Source: GCA-2698665 sp047611265 | Lineage (GTDB): Bacteria > Pseudomonadota > Gammaproteobacteria > GCA-002705445 > GCA-002716945 | Length of the DNA: 64,000 nucleotides | Assembly: GCA_047611265.1 (NCBI GenBank) | Contig: JBLFWM010000003.1 | Span: forward strand, 1-64,000 | Direction of reading: 5' to 3' | Shown: positions 25,488-35,415 of the stretch, piece after piece | Numbering within the stretch: position 1 is the first letter of the stretch | Layout: each line of letters begins with the position of its first letter | The notes under the pieces: generated by a model | Databases searched by the model: none | What the model saw: the letters and a program-made list of their open reading frames with translations, nothing else | What the model was told of the DNA's origin: nothing | Program-made: the position numbers and the translations under genes

Positions 25488-25568
<81 letters not shown>

Positions 25569-25584
25569 AAAAGGTGATATATAA

Positions 25585-25824
25585 ATGAGATATTTTAAAT
25601 TACTTATATTGTTACAAACTATGATTATCTTAGGATGTTCATCAAATAATAACTATAAGATTTTGATAAATAAAGATAGTTTTACATGTTTTTCTGAGGA
25701 TGCAAAAGTATGTTCAGATTATATTAGAGAAAAATGTGTTAATTCATATGATTTATTGAGAGAAGAACACTATAATCATCTTTTTGAATCAGATAAATAT
25801 ATCGTAAATTTTAGATGTTTATAA
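25585..25824 (+). CDS. small putative lipoprotein, 79 aa
   Basis: The N-terminus is a hydrophobic signal with lipobox Ile-Leu-Gly-Cys (Cys18), so the mature protein would be only about 62 aa. The mature part has four more Cys, which could form disulfides in the periplasm. AAAGGTG lies upstream as ribosome site. It follows tRNA-Leu by 16 bp. I do not recognise it. Confidence 0.55.
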   Translation: MRYFKLLILLQTMIILGCSSNNNYKILINKDSFTCFSEDAKVCSDYIREKCVNSYDLLREEHYNHLFESDKYIVNFRCL

Positions 25825-25846
25825 AATATCAAAACTAGGAAAACAT

Positions 25847-26275
25847 ATGGGCAATATACTGTTTAATCAATTTAGAGATAAACTCGCAAAAAAGAATAGC
25901 AAAGATTCTTCTCTTGGGACATCCTCTATTAAAATTGATTTTAATGATTTCACCAATAAAAGAAATCAAGCTTTTGTGTCATGCTTATCAAAGTATTTGA
26001 AAGACACCAAGATTCGCAAATCTATCTTGAAGATAAACCCTTACACGGTTAAATTTGGCTCTTTTTTAAAAAATTCAGATTATGGTACGCAATCAGCTTT
26101 TCACGTTACTCTTTCTCTGCTTGATTTATCTGATGACGGAAGAGAATCATGGGAGTGTATCTTATACGAATGTGATGACCTTAGTGAAAATGAAGTTACA
26201 TCTGCTTCTTTCGATAATGGGCAAATTGCTGTAAAGTACTTTGTTAACCAAATAACTAACTTATATAAAAATTAA
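25847..26275 (+). CDS. hypothetical protein, 142 aa
   Basis: Soluble, charged, no signal peptide, mixed helix/strand prediction by eye, with no known motif. Shine-Dalgarno TAGGAAA lies before the ATG. It ends 5 bp before tig and is probably co-transcribed with the preceding lipoprotein gene and the tig-clpP block, although nothing else links it to protein folding. Confidence 0.55.
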   Translation: MGNILFNQFRDKLAKKNSKDSSLGTSSIKIDFNDFTNKRNQAFVSCLSKYLKDTKIRKSILKINPYTVKFGSFLKNSDYGTQSAFHVTLSLLDLSDDGRESWECILYECDDLSENEVTSASFDNGQIAVKYFVNQITNLYKN

Positions 26276-26280
26276 AAATA

Positions 26281-27585
26281 ATGAATATCTCCTCAAAAGT
26301 AAATAATTTAGAAGGACTCAAAAGGTCTTTATCCATAACTGTAGATAAAAATGAATATATTGATGAATTTAACAAGGGACTAGGCAAGTACAAAGCTTCA
26401 GCTAAAATTGATGGTTTTAGAGCAGGAAAAGTCCCAGAAAATATTATTATTAAAAATTATAAAGACAGGATTCATAGTGATGCTATGAATTCCTTGATAG
26501 AGAAATCTCTAATGGAGTCCTTGACGGAAAATAAGCTAGATACCGCGAGTCCTCCACAATTGTCAATTGATCAGGTGGGTTCATTCGATAGTGATTTAGT
26601 ATTTAAAGCAGAGTTTGAAATCTACCCTTTATTTTCTGTTAAAAAGATTGAGGATATTGAAATAGAACAACCAGAGGTAGAGATTAATGAAACTGATATC
26701 AGTGAAGTTATCAAAAATATACAAAAACAACATATAAAATGGGAAGAAAAAACAAGCAAATCTAAATCTGGTGATAAAATTATTTTAGATTATAAAGGTT
26801 TGATTGGAGGAGATGAGTTTGAGAGTAATAAGCAAGATAATTTTACATTCATTATCGACGATAAAGTGAATGGTGACGAAGCTACAACTGGTTTATTTAA
26901 AGCATTTTATGATAATACAAAGGATGAGTTGCCAGGTAGTGAAAAATCATTTCAGTATAAAATGTCTGCAGACTTCAGTGATAAAAAAATTGCCGGTAAA
27001 ACGATAGACTATAAAATTAAAATTAAAAATATTTATGAGGGAGTGCTCCCAGAGCTTAATGATGAATTTTATAAAAAGTTTGGGGTAGAGAATTCAAACC
27101 ATGAAGTATTTAAGGATAACGTATCAAAGTATATGAAAGTAGAGCTTGATCAAAAAATGAAATCAATTACATCTGCAGCTGTAAATCAAAAATTATTAGA
27201 TCAAAATGATTTTGAAGTTCCAGTGCATATGCTTGATACAGAAGTTAAGAATATTTCTTCGCAATATGAGGGAATGCAGCAAAAAATTGATGATAAAGTT
27301 AAATCTGAATTAGATTTGATTGCTCGTAAACGTGTTAAATTAAATCTAATATATATGAAATTAACCGAAGAGAATAAGCTTACTGTTTCTGAAAAAGATG
27401 TATATGAGTTCATTTCAAAATCAGACCCTGCAACTCAAGAACAGTTGATACAGAAGGCGAAAGAAGACAAAAATTATTTAAATCATATTAAGAACAAATT
27501 ACTTGAAGATGCTATTATTGATCTTATAGCATCAAAATGTAAACTTAAGAAGGTAAAAAAGAGATTCTTAGAGGTTGTGAATTAG
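26281..27585 (+). CDS. tig: trigger factor
   Basis: 434 aa. The ribosome-binding N-terminal domain carries the signature GFRAGKVPENII (about 43-54). An FKBP-type isomerase domain covers about 160-245 (GDKIILDYKGLIGGDEFE), and the long helical C-terminal chaperone domain follows. It binds nascent chains at the exit tunnel. It is the first gene of tig-clpP-clpX-lon, and its stop abuts clpP. Confidence 0.96.
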   Translation: MNISSKVNNLEGLKRSLSITVDKNEYIDEFNKGLGKYKASAKIDGFRAGKVPENIIIKNYKDRIHSDAMNSLIEKSLMESLTENKLDTASPPQLSIDQVGSFDSDLVFKAEFEIYPLFSVKKIEDIEIEQPEVEINETDISEVIKNIQKQHIKWEEKTSKSKSGDKIILDYKGLIGGDEFESNKQDNFTFIIDDKVNGDEATTGLFKAFYDNTKDELPGSEKSFQYKMSADFSDKKIAGKTIDYKIKIKNIYEGVLPELNDEFYKKFGVENSNHEVFKDNVSKYMKVELDQKMKSITSAAVNQKLLDQNDFEVPVHMLDTEVKNISSQYEGMQQKIDDKVKSELDLIARKRVKLNLIYMKLTEENKLTVSEKDVYEFISKSDPATQEQLIQKAKEDKNYLNHIKNKLLEDAIIDLIASKCKLKKVKKRFLEVVN

Positions 27586-28215
27586 ATGAAAAGTAATGAA
27601 ATTATGAATAATTTAGTTCCAATGGTGGTTGAGCAGACATCTCGTGGAGAAAGAGCTTATGATATATATTCTCGATTACTAAAAGAAAGAATAATATTTT
27701 TAGTTGGGCCTGTTGAAGACTATTCTGCAAATCTTATTGTCGCGCAACTTCTTTTTCTAGAATCAGAAAACCCTACCAAAGATATTAGCTTGTACATTAA
27801 TTCACCTGGTGGTTCGGTGACTGCTGGTATGTCAATTTATGACACAATGCAATTTGTTAAACCTGATATCAGCACGTTATGTATAGGTCAAGCTGCAAGT
27901 ATGGGAGCTATTCTTCTATGCGGTGGTGCACAAAAAAAACGCTATGCATTACCAAACTCAAGAGTAATGATCCATCAGCCATTAGGCGGTGTTCAAGGGC
28001 AAGCTACTGATATTGATATACAGGCTAAAGAAATACTTTTAGTTAGAAAAAGGTTAAACGGAATTTTAGCTAAAAATACTGGTCAAACTTTACAGAAAAT
28101 AGAGTCGGATACTGAAAGAGATAATTTTATGACATCTCCAGAAGCAATGAAATATGGCTTAATAGATGAAATTCTAGAGTCACGCCCAGCGGAAGATAAA
28201 ACCCCATCAACCTAA
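27586..28215 (+). CDS. clpP: ATP-dependent Clp protease proteolytic subunit
   Basis: 209 aa. Catalytic Ser in GQAASMGAILL (about Ser103), His in NSRVMIHQPLGG (about His128), Asp about 177. Residue 1 follows the tig stop directly, and a short N-terminal propeptide (MKSNEIMNNLVPMVVEQTSRG) precedes the mature start, as in E. coli. It forms the 14-mer peptidase chamber that pairs with ClpX. Confidence 0.97.
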   Translation: MKSNEIMNNLVPMVVEQTSRGERAYDIYSRLLKERIIFLVGPVEDYSANLIVAQLLFLESENPTKDISLYINSPGGSVTAGMSIYDTMQFVKPDISTLCIGQAASMGAILLCGGAQKKRYALPNSRVMIHQPLGGVQGQATDIDIQAKEILLVRKRLNGILAKNTGQTLQKIESDTERDNFMTSPEAMKYGLIDEILESRPAEDKTPST

Positions 28216-28253
28216 GTGTTTTATATAGTTTGTACATTCTTTCAAAAGAGATA

Positions 28254-28259
28254 TATAAT
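28254..28259 (+). promoter_or_regulatory. promoter candidate for clpX
   Basis: TATAAT with TTGTAC (28230-28235) 18 bp upstream in the clpP-clpX gap. The predicted start of transcription leaves only about 11 bases before the clpX ATG and no good Shine-Dalgarno. Confidence 0.4.
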
Positions 28260-28276
28260 AAAATTAAAAGCTAAAT

Positions 28277-29542
28277 ATGGTTACAAATACTAAAGAATCT
28301 AATAAATTATTACACTGCTCATTTTGTGGTAAAAATCAAAATGAAGTTAATAAGCTAATTGCGGGACCTTCTGTATTCATATGTGATGAGTGCGTAGACC
28401 TCTGTAATGAAATCATAAGCGATGAGTTGGAAGAAAAATCTCTAAAAAGTAGAGAAAATCTTCCAAAACCAAAAGAAATAAAAACAATATTAGATGAATA
28501 CGTTATTGGTCAAGATCACGCAAAAATAGTTTTATCTGTTGCTGTATACAACCACTATAAAAGATTGAATTCTATTGACTCTAAAAATGCTGTTGAGCTA
28601 AACAAAAGTAATGTTTTATTGATAGGACCAACTGGGTCAGGGAAAACCTTGCTTGCAGAAACATTAGCTAGGTTATTGAATGTTCCATTCACGATTGCTG
28701 ACGCAACAACGTTAACTGAAGCAGGATATGTGGGTGAAGATGTTGAGAATATCATACAGAAACTACTGCAAAAATGTGATTATGATGTAGAGAAAGCTCA
28801 GACAGGAATAGTTTATATTGATGAAATTGATAAAATATCAAGAAAATCTGACAACCCATCAATAACTCGAGATGTATCCGGTGAAGGTGTGCAACAAGCA
28901 TTATTAAAACTGATTGAAGGAACCGTGGCATCTGTTCCACCGCAAGGCGGAAGAAAACATCCTCAGCAAGAATTTCTTCAAGTAGATACCTCTGGAATAT
29001 TATTTATTGTTGGAGGTGCATTTTCTGGCTTAGATAAAATTATTCAAGATAGGACGGATAAATCTGGAATAGGATTTTCAGCCACTGTTAGAGATGTAGA
29101 TAAAAAAATAAGTTTGGCAGAAATACTCAGTACTGTTGGACCTGAAGACTTAATTAGATTTGGTTTAATTCCAGAATTTGTTGGTCGATTACCTGTTATA
29201 GCTACGCTTGAAGAATTATCCGAAGCTTCCTTAATCAAGATTCTTACTGAACCAAAAAATGCATTGGTAAAACAGTACCAAAGGTTATTTGAAATGGAAG
29301 AATGTGATCTTGAGTTTAGAGAAGATGCACTACTCAGTATTGCTAAGAAAGCAACAGAACGGAAGACAGGTGCTCGTGGACTGAGAACATTGCTTGAAAA
29401 AACACTTTTAGAAACAATGTATGATTTACCGTCTATACCAGAAATATCAAAAGTAGTAATAGATAAAACAGTTATTGAATCATCAAAAAAACCTTTATTA
29501 ATTTATGATAAAAATAAATCAAAAGCTAATTCCAAAGATTAG
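28277..29542 (+). CDS. clpX: ATP-dependent Clp protease ATP-binding subunit ClpX
   Basis: 421 aa. An N-terminal zinc finger with four Cys (CSFCGKNQ...CDECVDLC, about 14-41) recruits substrates. AAA+ module: Walker A GPTGSGKTL, Walker B IVYIDEIDKI, pore loop GYVGEDVE, and the sensor-2 GARGLR near 363. The IGF-type loop for ClpP docking is seen as KSGIGF. It unfolds tagged substrates into ClpP. Confidence 0.97.
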   Translation: MVTNTKESNKLLHCSFCGKNQNEVNKLIAGPSVFICDECVDLCNEIISDELEEKSLKSRENLPKPKEIKTILDEYVIGQDHAKIVLSVAVYNHYKRLNSIDSKNAVELNKSNVLLIGPTGSGKTLLAETLARLLNVPFTIADATTLTEAGYVGEDVENIIQKLLQKCDYDVEKAQTGIVYIDEIDKISRKSDNPSITRDVSGEGVQQALLKLIEGTVASVPPQGGRKHPQQEFLQVDTSGILFIVGGAFSGLDKIIQDRTDKSGIGFSATVRDVDKKISLAEILSTVGPEDLIRFGLIPEFVGRLPVIATLEELSEASLIKILTEPKNALVKQYQRLFEMEECDLEFREDALLSIAKKATERKTGARGLRTLLEKTLLETMYDLPSIPEISKVVIDKTVIESSKKPLLIYDKNKSKANSKD

Positions 29543-29568
29543 GTTGATTTATTTATAATCGCCCATAT
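29543..29568 (+). promoter_or_regulatory. possible heat-shock-type promoter of lon
   Basis: GTTGATT (29543-29549) and GCCCATAT (29561-29568) resemble the sigma-32 boxes CTTGAAA and CCCCATNT, but the 11-bp spacer is short. The position just ahead of lon, a heat-shock gene in E. coli, supports the idea. Confidence 0.3.
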
Positions 29569-29601
29569 ATTTACATTAATAACAATTAAAGGAGCTAGAG
29601 C

Positions 29602-32016
29602 ATGGTTAAAAAGATTAATAAACAAGTTATGCCGGTCCTACCTCTTAGAGATGTAGTAGTTTATCCTAATATGGTCATACCATTATTTGTTGGTAGGCAA
29701 AAATCTATAAGATCTCTTGAAAACGCCATGAATGAGAACAACAAGACTATCTTGTTGCTAACTCAAATATCAGCTGATATTGATGACCCTGTTGATTCAG
29801 AATTATATAAGATAGGTTGTAGTGCGACTATATTGCAACTTCTCAAGTTACCTGATGGCACGATGAAAGTATTAGTAGAAGGCGTATCAAGACAGAAGGT
29901 ATTAAAGTTTTCAGATACTGATGAAATATTGTATGCAGAATGCGAAACCTTAGACTCAAAAAAACAAACTGAAAGCTTGCAAGATGATGCTCTTGGAAGA
30001 GCGCTCGAAGATACGTTTAATAATTATGTTAAATTAAACAAAAAAATTCCACCAGAAGTAATATCTTCTATTGCCGGTATAGAAAATTTATCTAAATTAT
30101 CTGATAGTATTGCCGCGCATATGACTATGCGACTAGAGGAAAAACAAAAAGTATTGGAACTTTCAATAACTAAAGAGAGGGTGGAATACCTGATTAAGGC
30201 TATGGAATCTGAATTAGATGTTCTCCATGTTGAGAAAAAAATTCGTGGAAGAGTTAAGCAGCAAATGGAAAAAAGCCAGAGAGAGTACTACCTTAACGAG
30301 CAAATGAAAGCCATACAGAAAGAACTTGGTGAAATTGGTGATGAACCAAATGACCTAGATGCTCTTCAAAAGAAAATTGAAACAGTAGGCTTGTCTGTAG
30401 AAGCGAAAGAAAAAGTGATGTCAGAATTTAATAAATTTAAAATGATGTCGCCAATGTCAGCAGAAGCCACTGTTGTTAGAAATTATATTGATACAGTTAT
30501 TGCATTACCATGGAAAAATAAAACTATAGTTAATAGTGATTTAACTCATGCTGCTCAGATATTAGATGATGATCATCACGGTTTGGAAAAAGTTAAAGAA
30601 AGAATATTAGAATATCTAGCTGTAACTAAAAGAGTTCAAAAACTTAAGGGTCCAATTCTTTGTTTAGTTGGTCCTCCTGGAGTCGGTAAAACATCTTTGG
30701 GTATGTCTATCGCTAAATCAACTAATAGAAAGTTTATTAAAATGTCATTAGGTGGCGTAAGAGATGAAGCTGAAATTAGAGGGCATAGAAGAACATATAT
30801 AGGTTCAATGCCTGGTAAAGTTATACAAAATATCTCAAAAGCAAAACAAAATAACCCTCTTTTTTTGTTAGATGAGATTGATAAAATGGCTATGGATTTT
30901 AGGGGAGACCCGTCTTCTGCGTTGTTAGAAGTTCTGGATCCAGAGCAAAATTTTGCCTTCAATGATCATTATTTGGAAGTTGATTTTGATTTATCTGATG
31001 TTATGTTTATAGCAACAGCTAACTCAATGGATTCAATCCCACTTCCTCTATTAGACCGAATGGAAATTATTAGATTGCCTGGTTACACTGAACAAGAAAA
31101 AGTTAATATTGCTAAAAAATATTTATTATCAAAACAGTTTCAGCAAAATGGATTAAAAAAGAAAGAGCTATTGATTGCTTCCTCTGCCGTGAAAGATATT
31201 ATTCGCTATTACACTAGGGAAGCTGGTGTCAGAGGACTAGATCGTGCTATATCAAAAATTTGCAGAAAAGTTGTAAAGAATATACTTACATCTACGAAAA
31301 ATCTCAGTCAGATAAAAGTAACTTCTTTAAATTTAAATGACTACCTTGGTGTTAAACCATATAACTATGGAATGGTTGATAAAAAAGATATGGTTGGTCA
31401 AGTTAATGGTTTAGCTTGGACATCTGTGGGTGGTGAGTTATTACGAATCGAGTGTGCTCTTATGTCGGGTAAAGGAAAAATTACTCAAACAGGGTGTCTT
31501 GGGGAAGTAATGCAAGAGTCGATCACTGCTGCCATTACAGTTGTTCGATCAAGAGCTACATCACTTGGAATTGATAGTCTGTTTCATGAAAATAAAGATT
31601 TGCACATACATGTTCCTGATGGAGCAACCCCTAAGGATGGGCCAAGTGCAGGTATAACCATGGCTTTAGCTGTGGCATCGTCACTAACTAATATTCCTGT
31701 ACGCGCAGATGTAGCAATGACTGGTGAAATTACACTCAGAGGTGAGGTCCAAGAAATTGGTGGATTAAAAGAAAAATTATTAGCTGCGTTAAGAGGTGGA
31801 ATTAAAGAAGTTATAATCCCTCTTGATAATGCTAAAGATTTGGTGGAAATACCAGATCACGTCAAAAAAGGTCTTAAAATTCATCCTGTAAAATTTGTTG
31901 ATGAGGTATTTGCAATCGCATTAAAAACTAAGCCAGTTAAAATCAAAGCTGCAAAAAAAGTATCCTCGGAATCATCAAAAAAGGCTAAAACACCTGGTAA
32001 AGCATTGCCGCATTAG
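29602..32016 (+). CDS. lon: ATP-dependent protease La
   Basis: 804 aa, LonA type. N-terminal substrate domain (VMPVLPLRDVVVYPNMVIPL), coiled-coil linker, AAA+ module with GPPGVGKTS and Walker B LFLLDEIDK, and a C-terminal Ser-Lys protease domain (DGATPKDGPSAGITMALA, catalytic Ser near residue 680; Lys about 40 residues later). A Lys-rich tail ends it. It degrades misfolded and regulatory proteins. Good AAAGGAG Shine-Dalgarno. Confidence 0.97.
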   Translation: MVKKINKQVMPVLPLRDVVVYPNMVIPLFVGRQKSIRSLENAMNENNKTILLLTQISADIDDPVDSELYKIGCSATILQLLKLPDGTMKVLVEGVSRQKVLKFSDTDEILYAECETLDSKKQTESLQDDALGRALEDTFNNYVKLNKKIPPEVISSIAGIENLSKLSDSIAAHMTMRLEEKQKVLELSITKERVEYLIKAMESELDVLHVEKKIRGRVKQQMEKSQREYYLNEQMKAIQKELGEIGDEPNDLDALQKKIETVGLSVEAKEKVMSEFNKFKMMSPMSAEATVVRNYIDTVIALPWKNKTIVNSDLTHAAQILDDDHHGLEKVKERILEYLAVTKRVQKLKGPILCLVGPPGVGKTSLGMSIAKSTNRKFIKMSLGGVRDEAEIRGHRRTYIGSMPGKVIQNISKAKQNNPLFLLDEIDKMAMDFRGDPSSALLEVLDPEQNFAFNDHYLEVDFDLSDVMFIATANSMDSIPLPLLDRMEIIRLPGYTEQEKVNIAKKYLLSKQFQQNGLKKKELLIASSAVKDIIRYYTREAGVRGLDRAISKICRKVVKNILTSTKNLSQIKVTSLNLNDYLGVKPYNYGMVDKKDMVGQVNGLAWTSVGGELLRIECALMSGKGKITQTGCLGEVMQESITAAITVVRSRATSLGIDSLFHENKDLHIHVPDGATPKDGPSAGITMALAVASSLTNIPVRADVAMTGEITLRGEVQEIGGLKEKLLAALRGGIKEVIIPLDNAKDLVEIPDHVKKGLKIHPVKFVDEVFAIALKTKPVKIKAAKKVSSESSKKAKTPGKALPH

Positions 32017-32188
32017 CATAATTTTAATTGCTTGTAAATGATGAAAAAGTAAGAAGAATATTATATTTTTGAGTAAATTGATGTAGAATAGAGGCTGTAA
32101 ATCATGGGGTTACCGGAAGGGTGTTTATTTAAAATTTACATCAGTCTGTATAAAAAATAAAAACAAATTCAACTATAAAGAGGTTCAA
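32017..32188 (+). promoter_or_regulatory. hupB upstream region with a structured leader
   Basis: 172 bp between lon and hupB. TAGAAT (32084-32089) may be the -10. Further on, GTAAAT (32097-32102) and ATTTAC (around 32137) could close a long hairpin around a G-rich GGGGTTACCGG segment, just ahead of the hupB AGAGG Shine-Dalgarno. No terminator for lon is obvious. The structure reading is tentative. Confidence 0.3.
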
Positions 32189-32461
32189 ATGAATAAAGCA
32201 GAATTTATTTCAGCAATAGCTGAAGCAGCTGGTAGCAGCAAATCAGACGCAACAGCACATGTTGAAGCGATGATCAATGTGGTGACAAATACTTTAAAAA
32301 GTAATGATCCAGTTACATTAGTTGGTTTTGGAACTTTTCTTGCTAAAAAAAGAGAAGCTAGACAAGGAAGAAATCCAAGAACTGGTGAGACTATACAAAT
32401 CAAAGCATCGACGGTACCAGCTTTTAAAGCAGGTAAGGCATTTAAAGACGCTTTAAACTAA
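32189..32461 (+). CDS. hupB: DNA-binding protein HU
   Basis: 90 aa, full length. It starts MNKAEFISAIAEAAGSSKSDA and carries the DNA-binding arm signature GFGTFLAKKREARQGRNPRTGE. A histone-like dimer that bends and compacts DNA. The order lon-hupB-ppiD is conserved in Gammaproteobacteria, here with two tRNAs inserted before ppiD. Confidence 0.96.
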   Translation: MNKAEFISAIAEAAGSSKSDATAHVEAMINVVTNTLKSNDPVTLVGFGTFLAKKREARQGRNPRTGETIQIKASTVPAFKAGKAFKDALN

Positions 32462-32476
32462 ACTAATTGATTTTTA

Positions 32477-32553
32477 GGGTGATTAGCTCAGCTGGTTAGA
32501 GCACCGCCCTTACAAGGCGGGGGTCGTAAGTTCGAATCTTTCATCACCCACCA
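32477..32553 (+). tRNA. tRNA-Val (anticodon TAC), CCA encoded
   Basis: Acceptor GGGTGAT/ATCACCC, anticodon loop CTTACAA in the stem CCGCC/GGCGG, T-arm AGTTCGAATCT, A73 followed by encoded CCA. It is the only tRNA of the six in the window with an encoded CCA. Confidence 0.95.
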
Positions 32554-32562
32554 TACAATTTT

Positions 32563-32590
32563 AAAGAAGCAGATTTATCTGCTTCTTTTT
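32563..32590 (+). terminator. Rho-independent terminator after tRNA-Val
   Basis: AAAGAAGCAGAT (32563-32574) pairs with ATCTGCTTCTTT (32577-32588), a 12-bp stem with a two-base loop, running into T residues to 32590. It is the clearest intrinsic terminator in the window. Confidence 0.85.
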
Positions 32591-32633
32591 ATTTATGTGT
32601 ATAGAGTTTAATGATAATATAACTTAGGTTTTT

Positions 32634-32707
32634 GGGGGTGTAGCTCAGTTGGTTAGAGCGCCTGCCTGTCACGCAGGAGGCCGAGGGTTCGAGTCCCTTC
32701 ACTCCCG
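32634..32707 (+). tRNA. tRNA-Asp (anticodon GTC)
   Basis: Acceptor GGGGGTG/CACTCCC, anticodon stem CCTGC/GCAGG with loop CTGTCAC, T-arm GGGTTCGAGTCCC, G73 as usual for Asp. CCA is not encoded. It ends 28 bp before the ppiD ATG. Confidence 0.95.
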
Positions 32708-32735
32708 AGAACCTTTTAACAAAATTAGTGAATAT

Positions 32736-34583
32736 ATGTTATCTAAGATTAGAGATAAAATGAGTACATGGGTTATAGGAGTGTTACTTTTATTAGTAGC
32801 AGTACCATTAGTATTTATGGGTTTAGGGAATTATCAATCTTCAGCAGAAAGCTATGCTTTTAAAATTAATGATCAAGTCATTTCAACCTCTCAATTAGAA
32901 CAAGAAGTATTTCAGTATAGACAAGCTTTGGAAAAAAACTACCAAGGAAATCTTCCACCACTATATACCAATAGCTTTATCAAAGAAGTAACGGTTGATT
33001 ATATGTTTAGAACTATACTGCTTGATCAAGCATCTAGAGACATTGGGCTTGTGTTCCACAATGAATCTATTCTGAATAAAATATACTCAACATCTTCTTT
33101 TAGAGATGAAAATGGTTTTAACAAAGAAAAATATCTATCGCAGTTATATAGGATTGGAATGAATGCGAATTCTTATGAACGATATGTGTACCAGAAAGGA
33201 ATTACAGGGCAATTACAAAACTCAATAACTGATACAGCTTTTTTAACAAAAAATGAAAAGAATGATTTAATTAAATTCAGGCATCATAAAAGAGATATAA
33301 GTTATATTATTTTTGACTACAATGACACAAAAGAAAATATAGTGCTAAATGAACAAGAGCTTAAAGAAGAATATGAAAATAATTTAGATGTTTATCGTTC
33401 ACCGGCTTATGCTAAATACCTATACCTAGATATTAACAAGAATGATTTAGTTAAAAATATTAAAGTTACTGATGAACAAGCAATGCAAATATACAACTTA
33501 AATTTAGAAGAGGGTGTTTATGTCAAACCAATAACTTATAAGATCAATCATATTTTAATTGATTCTGAAATATCTGCAAAAGAAGCGCTTCAAGAATTAA
33601 AAGAAGGATTAAGTTTTGAAGAAGTAGCTATAAAGCACTCTACTGATACTGAGACGCTGGAAAGCAAAGGCTATCTTGGAGAATTTATGCTAACTGATTT
33701 GCCAGATTATCTATCATCTGAAGTTGTTAATTTAAAGATAAATGAAATCTCAAAAGTTATTAAATCTTCCAAAGGACATCATATTATTTCCATACTAGGA
33801 AAGACTGATGATACTGTGAGTAGCTTTAAAGATCTAAAAGATACAATTATAAAAGATTATAAGAAAGAAACTGGAACAAGGAAATATTTTGATTTAATTG
33901 ATGATATATCAGAAATGAATTTTACAAAAAAATATAGACTTCAAGAGCTTGCTGACAGATTTAATGTGAAAATTATGTCGTCTAAATATATTTCTAAAGA
34001 CGAAGGTCATGGTATTTTTGATTATGAATTTGTTAGAACAAATATTTTTACAGATGATGTGATTACTGGCTCTAAAACAAGCGACCTTATATATCTTAAC
34101 GGTGATAGATTTATCATTACTGAATTAGACGACTATAAGAATTCTGAGCAATTGAGCTATGATGATTCAAAACAGATTATTGAAGCTCTTGTTCTGAATA
34201 AAAAAACAAATTCTGCAATTCTTTTAAATTCTCAAAATACTAGAGATGATTTAAACGCAGGAATCTCTGATGAATTTAATAATCTTTCTAACTTTGTGGG
34301 AAGTATTGACTCTACCGATATAGACGAGAAGATTAAACAGCTGTTTTTCAATATTAGTTCATCCAAGGGTTTTGTTGCAATGAAATTAGGCAGCAAAGAC
34401 TATATAATTTTCTCAGTAAACGAGATTATCTACCCAGAAAATATCAATGATATTAAGGATGCCGAAGATTATTATAATTTTGCTTATAATACTCGAAGTG
34501 AGTCAGAATTTAATTCATTCTATGGTTTATTTAAATCTAATGCTGAAGTGAATATGAATGACGAATATATGCAAAGAGACTAG
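32736..34583 (+). CDS. ppiD: SurA N-terminal / PpiC-type periplasmic folding factor PpiD
   Basis: I place the start at the ATG at 32736 (MLSKIRDKMSTWVIG); the frame is open upstream only because it crosses tRNA-Asp. About 615 aa: an inner-membrane anchor at residues 12-30, a SurA-like N-terminal helical domain, a parvulin domain at about 235-330 (THILIDSEISAKEALQELKE...GYLGEFM), and a long helical C-terminus. It helps newly exported outer-membrane proteins leave the Sec translocon. Follows hupB as in other Gammaproteobacteria; its 3' end overlaps fabI by 4 bp. Confidence 0.9.
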   Translation: MLSKIRDKMSTWVIGVLLLLVAVPLVFMGLGNYQSSAESYAFKINDQVISTSQLEQEVFQYRQALEKNYQGNLPPLYTNSFIKEVTVDYMFRTILLDQASRDIGLVFHNESILNKIYSTSSFRDENGFNKEKYLSQLYRIGMNANSYERYVYQKGITGQLQNSITDTAFLTKNEKNDLIKFRHHKRDISYIIFDYNDTKENIVLNEQELKEEYENNLDVYRSPAYAKYLYLDINKNDLVKNIKVTDEQAMQIYNLNLEEGVYVKPITYKINHILIDSEISAKEALQELKEGLSFEEVAIKHSTDTETLESKGYLGEFMLTDLPDYLSSEVVNLKINEISKVIKSSKGHHIISILGKTDDTVSSFKDLKDTIIKDYKKETGTRKYFDLIDDISEMNFTKKYRLQELADRFNVKIMSSKYISKDEGHGIFDYEFVRTNIFTDDVITGSKTSDLIYLNGDRFIITELDDYKNSEQLSYDDSKQIIEALVLNKKTNSAILLNSQNTRDDLNAGISDEFNNLSNFVGSIDSTDIDEKIKQLFFNISSSKGFVAMKLGSKDYIIFSVNEIIYPENINDIKDAEDYYNFAYNTRSESEFNSFYGLFKSNAEVNMNDEYMQRD

Positions 34584-35350
34584 ACTCCACTTATATTGAA
34601 ACCACAATCAACATAAATAATTTGGCCTGTTATGCCGGACGATGATTCGCTTGCCAAAAATAATGCAGTATTGGCTACCTCAACAGTCGTCACATTTCTT
34701 CTCAGTGCTGATTTATCTTCCACATGCTTCAGGATTTCATTAAAACCCGATATTCCTGCTGCAGCCAAGGTTTTGATTGGTCCAGCTGATATCCCGTTTA
34801 CTCTGATATTTTTATAGCCAAGAGAATGCGACATATATCTTACATTAGCCTCTAAACTTGCTTTTGCTAGTCCCATAACATTATAGTTCTTAATCACTCT
34901 TTCTGACCCTAGATAACTAAGCGTAATCATAGAACCATTTTCATTGATGATCTCGCTAAACTCTTTAGCTAGAGCTACAAATGTATACGAGCTAATGTCA
35001 TGTGCAATCTGAAACCCTTCTCTAGTTATATTATCGACAAAGTCTCCATTCAATAGCTCTCTTGGAGCAAATGCAGCAGAATGAATTATAATATCAATAC
35101 TAGACCACTTATCTTTAATGAATTCTTTTAGATCACTAATATCTTTGTCTTTTGCAAGATCGCAGGGGTGGATTAATATATCACCTTCTAGCTCATCAGC
35201 TATTCCTTCAACACGTGATTTAAGTTTTTCATTTTGATATGTCAGTGCAATTTCAGCACCATTTTGGCTAAATACTTGGGCAATACTAGCCGCTATTGAT
35301 CTTTTGCTAGCGACACCTATAATTAACACCTTTTTGTTTTTTAGATTCAT
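34580..35350 (-). CDS. fabI: enoyl-[acyl-carrier-protein] reductase (NADH)
   Basis: 256 aa short-chain-dehydrogenase fold. The nucleotide-binding region reads IGVASKRSIAASIAQVF. The FabI catalytic pair is Tyr-X6-Lys in YNVMGLAKASLEANVRYM. It carries out the last reduction of each fatty acid elongation cycle. A TATAA-like box lies only about 6 bases before the ATG on the minus strand, so the transcript may be nearly leaderless. It is divergent from the yej operon. Confidence 0.95.
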   Translation of the reverse strand: MNLKNKKVLIIGVASKRSIAASIAQVFSQNGAEIALTYQNEKLKSRVEGIADELEGDILIHPCDLAKDKDISDLKEFIKDKWSSIDIIIHSAAFAPRELLNGDFVDNITREGFQIAHDISSYTFVALAKEFSEIINENGSMITLSYLGSERVIKNYNVMGLAKASLEANVRYMSHSLGYKNIRVNGISAGPIKTLAAAGISGFNEILKHVEDKSALRRNVTTVEVANTALFLASESSSGITGQIIYVDCGFNISGV

Positions 35351-35415
35351 GTTCTTATAATTTTGTTTTAATGGTTATATAGAATATTATAATAATGTAT
35401 TAATCTGAAACTTTC

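Noticed and set aside
32649..32735. Extended N-terminus for PpiD
   Set aside because: It would be read from tRNA-Asp; family sequence starts at the ATG at 32736.
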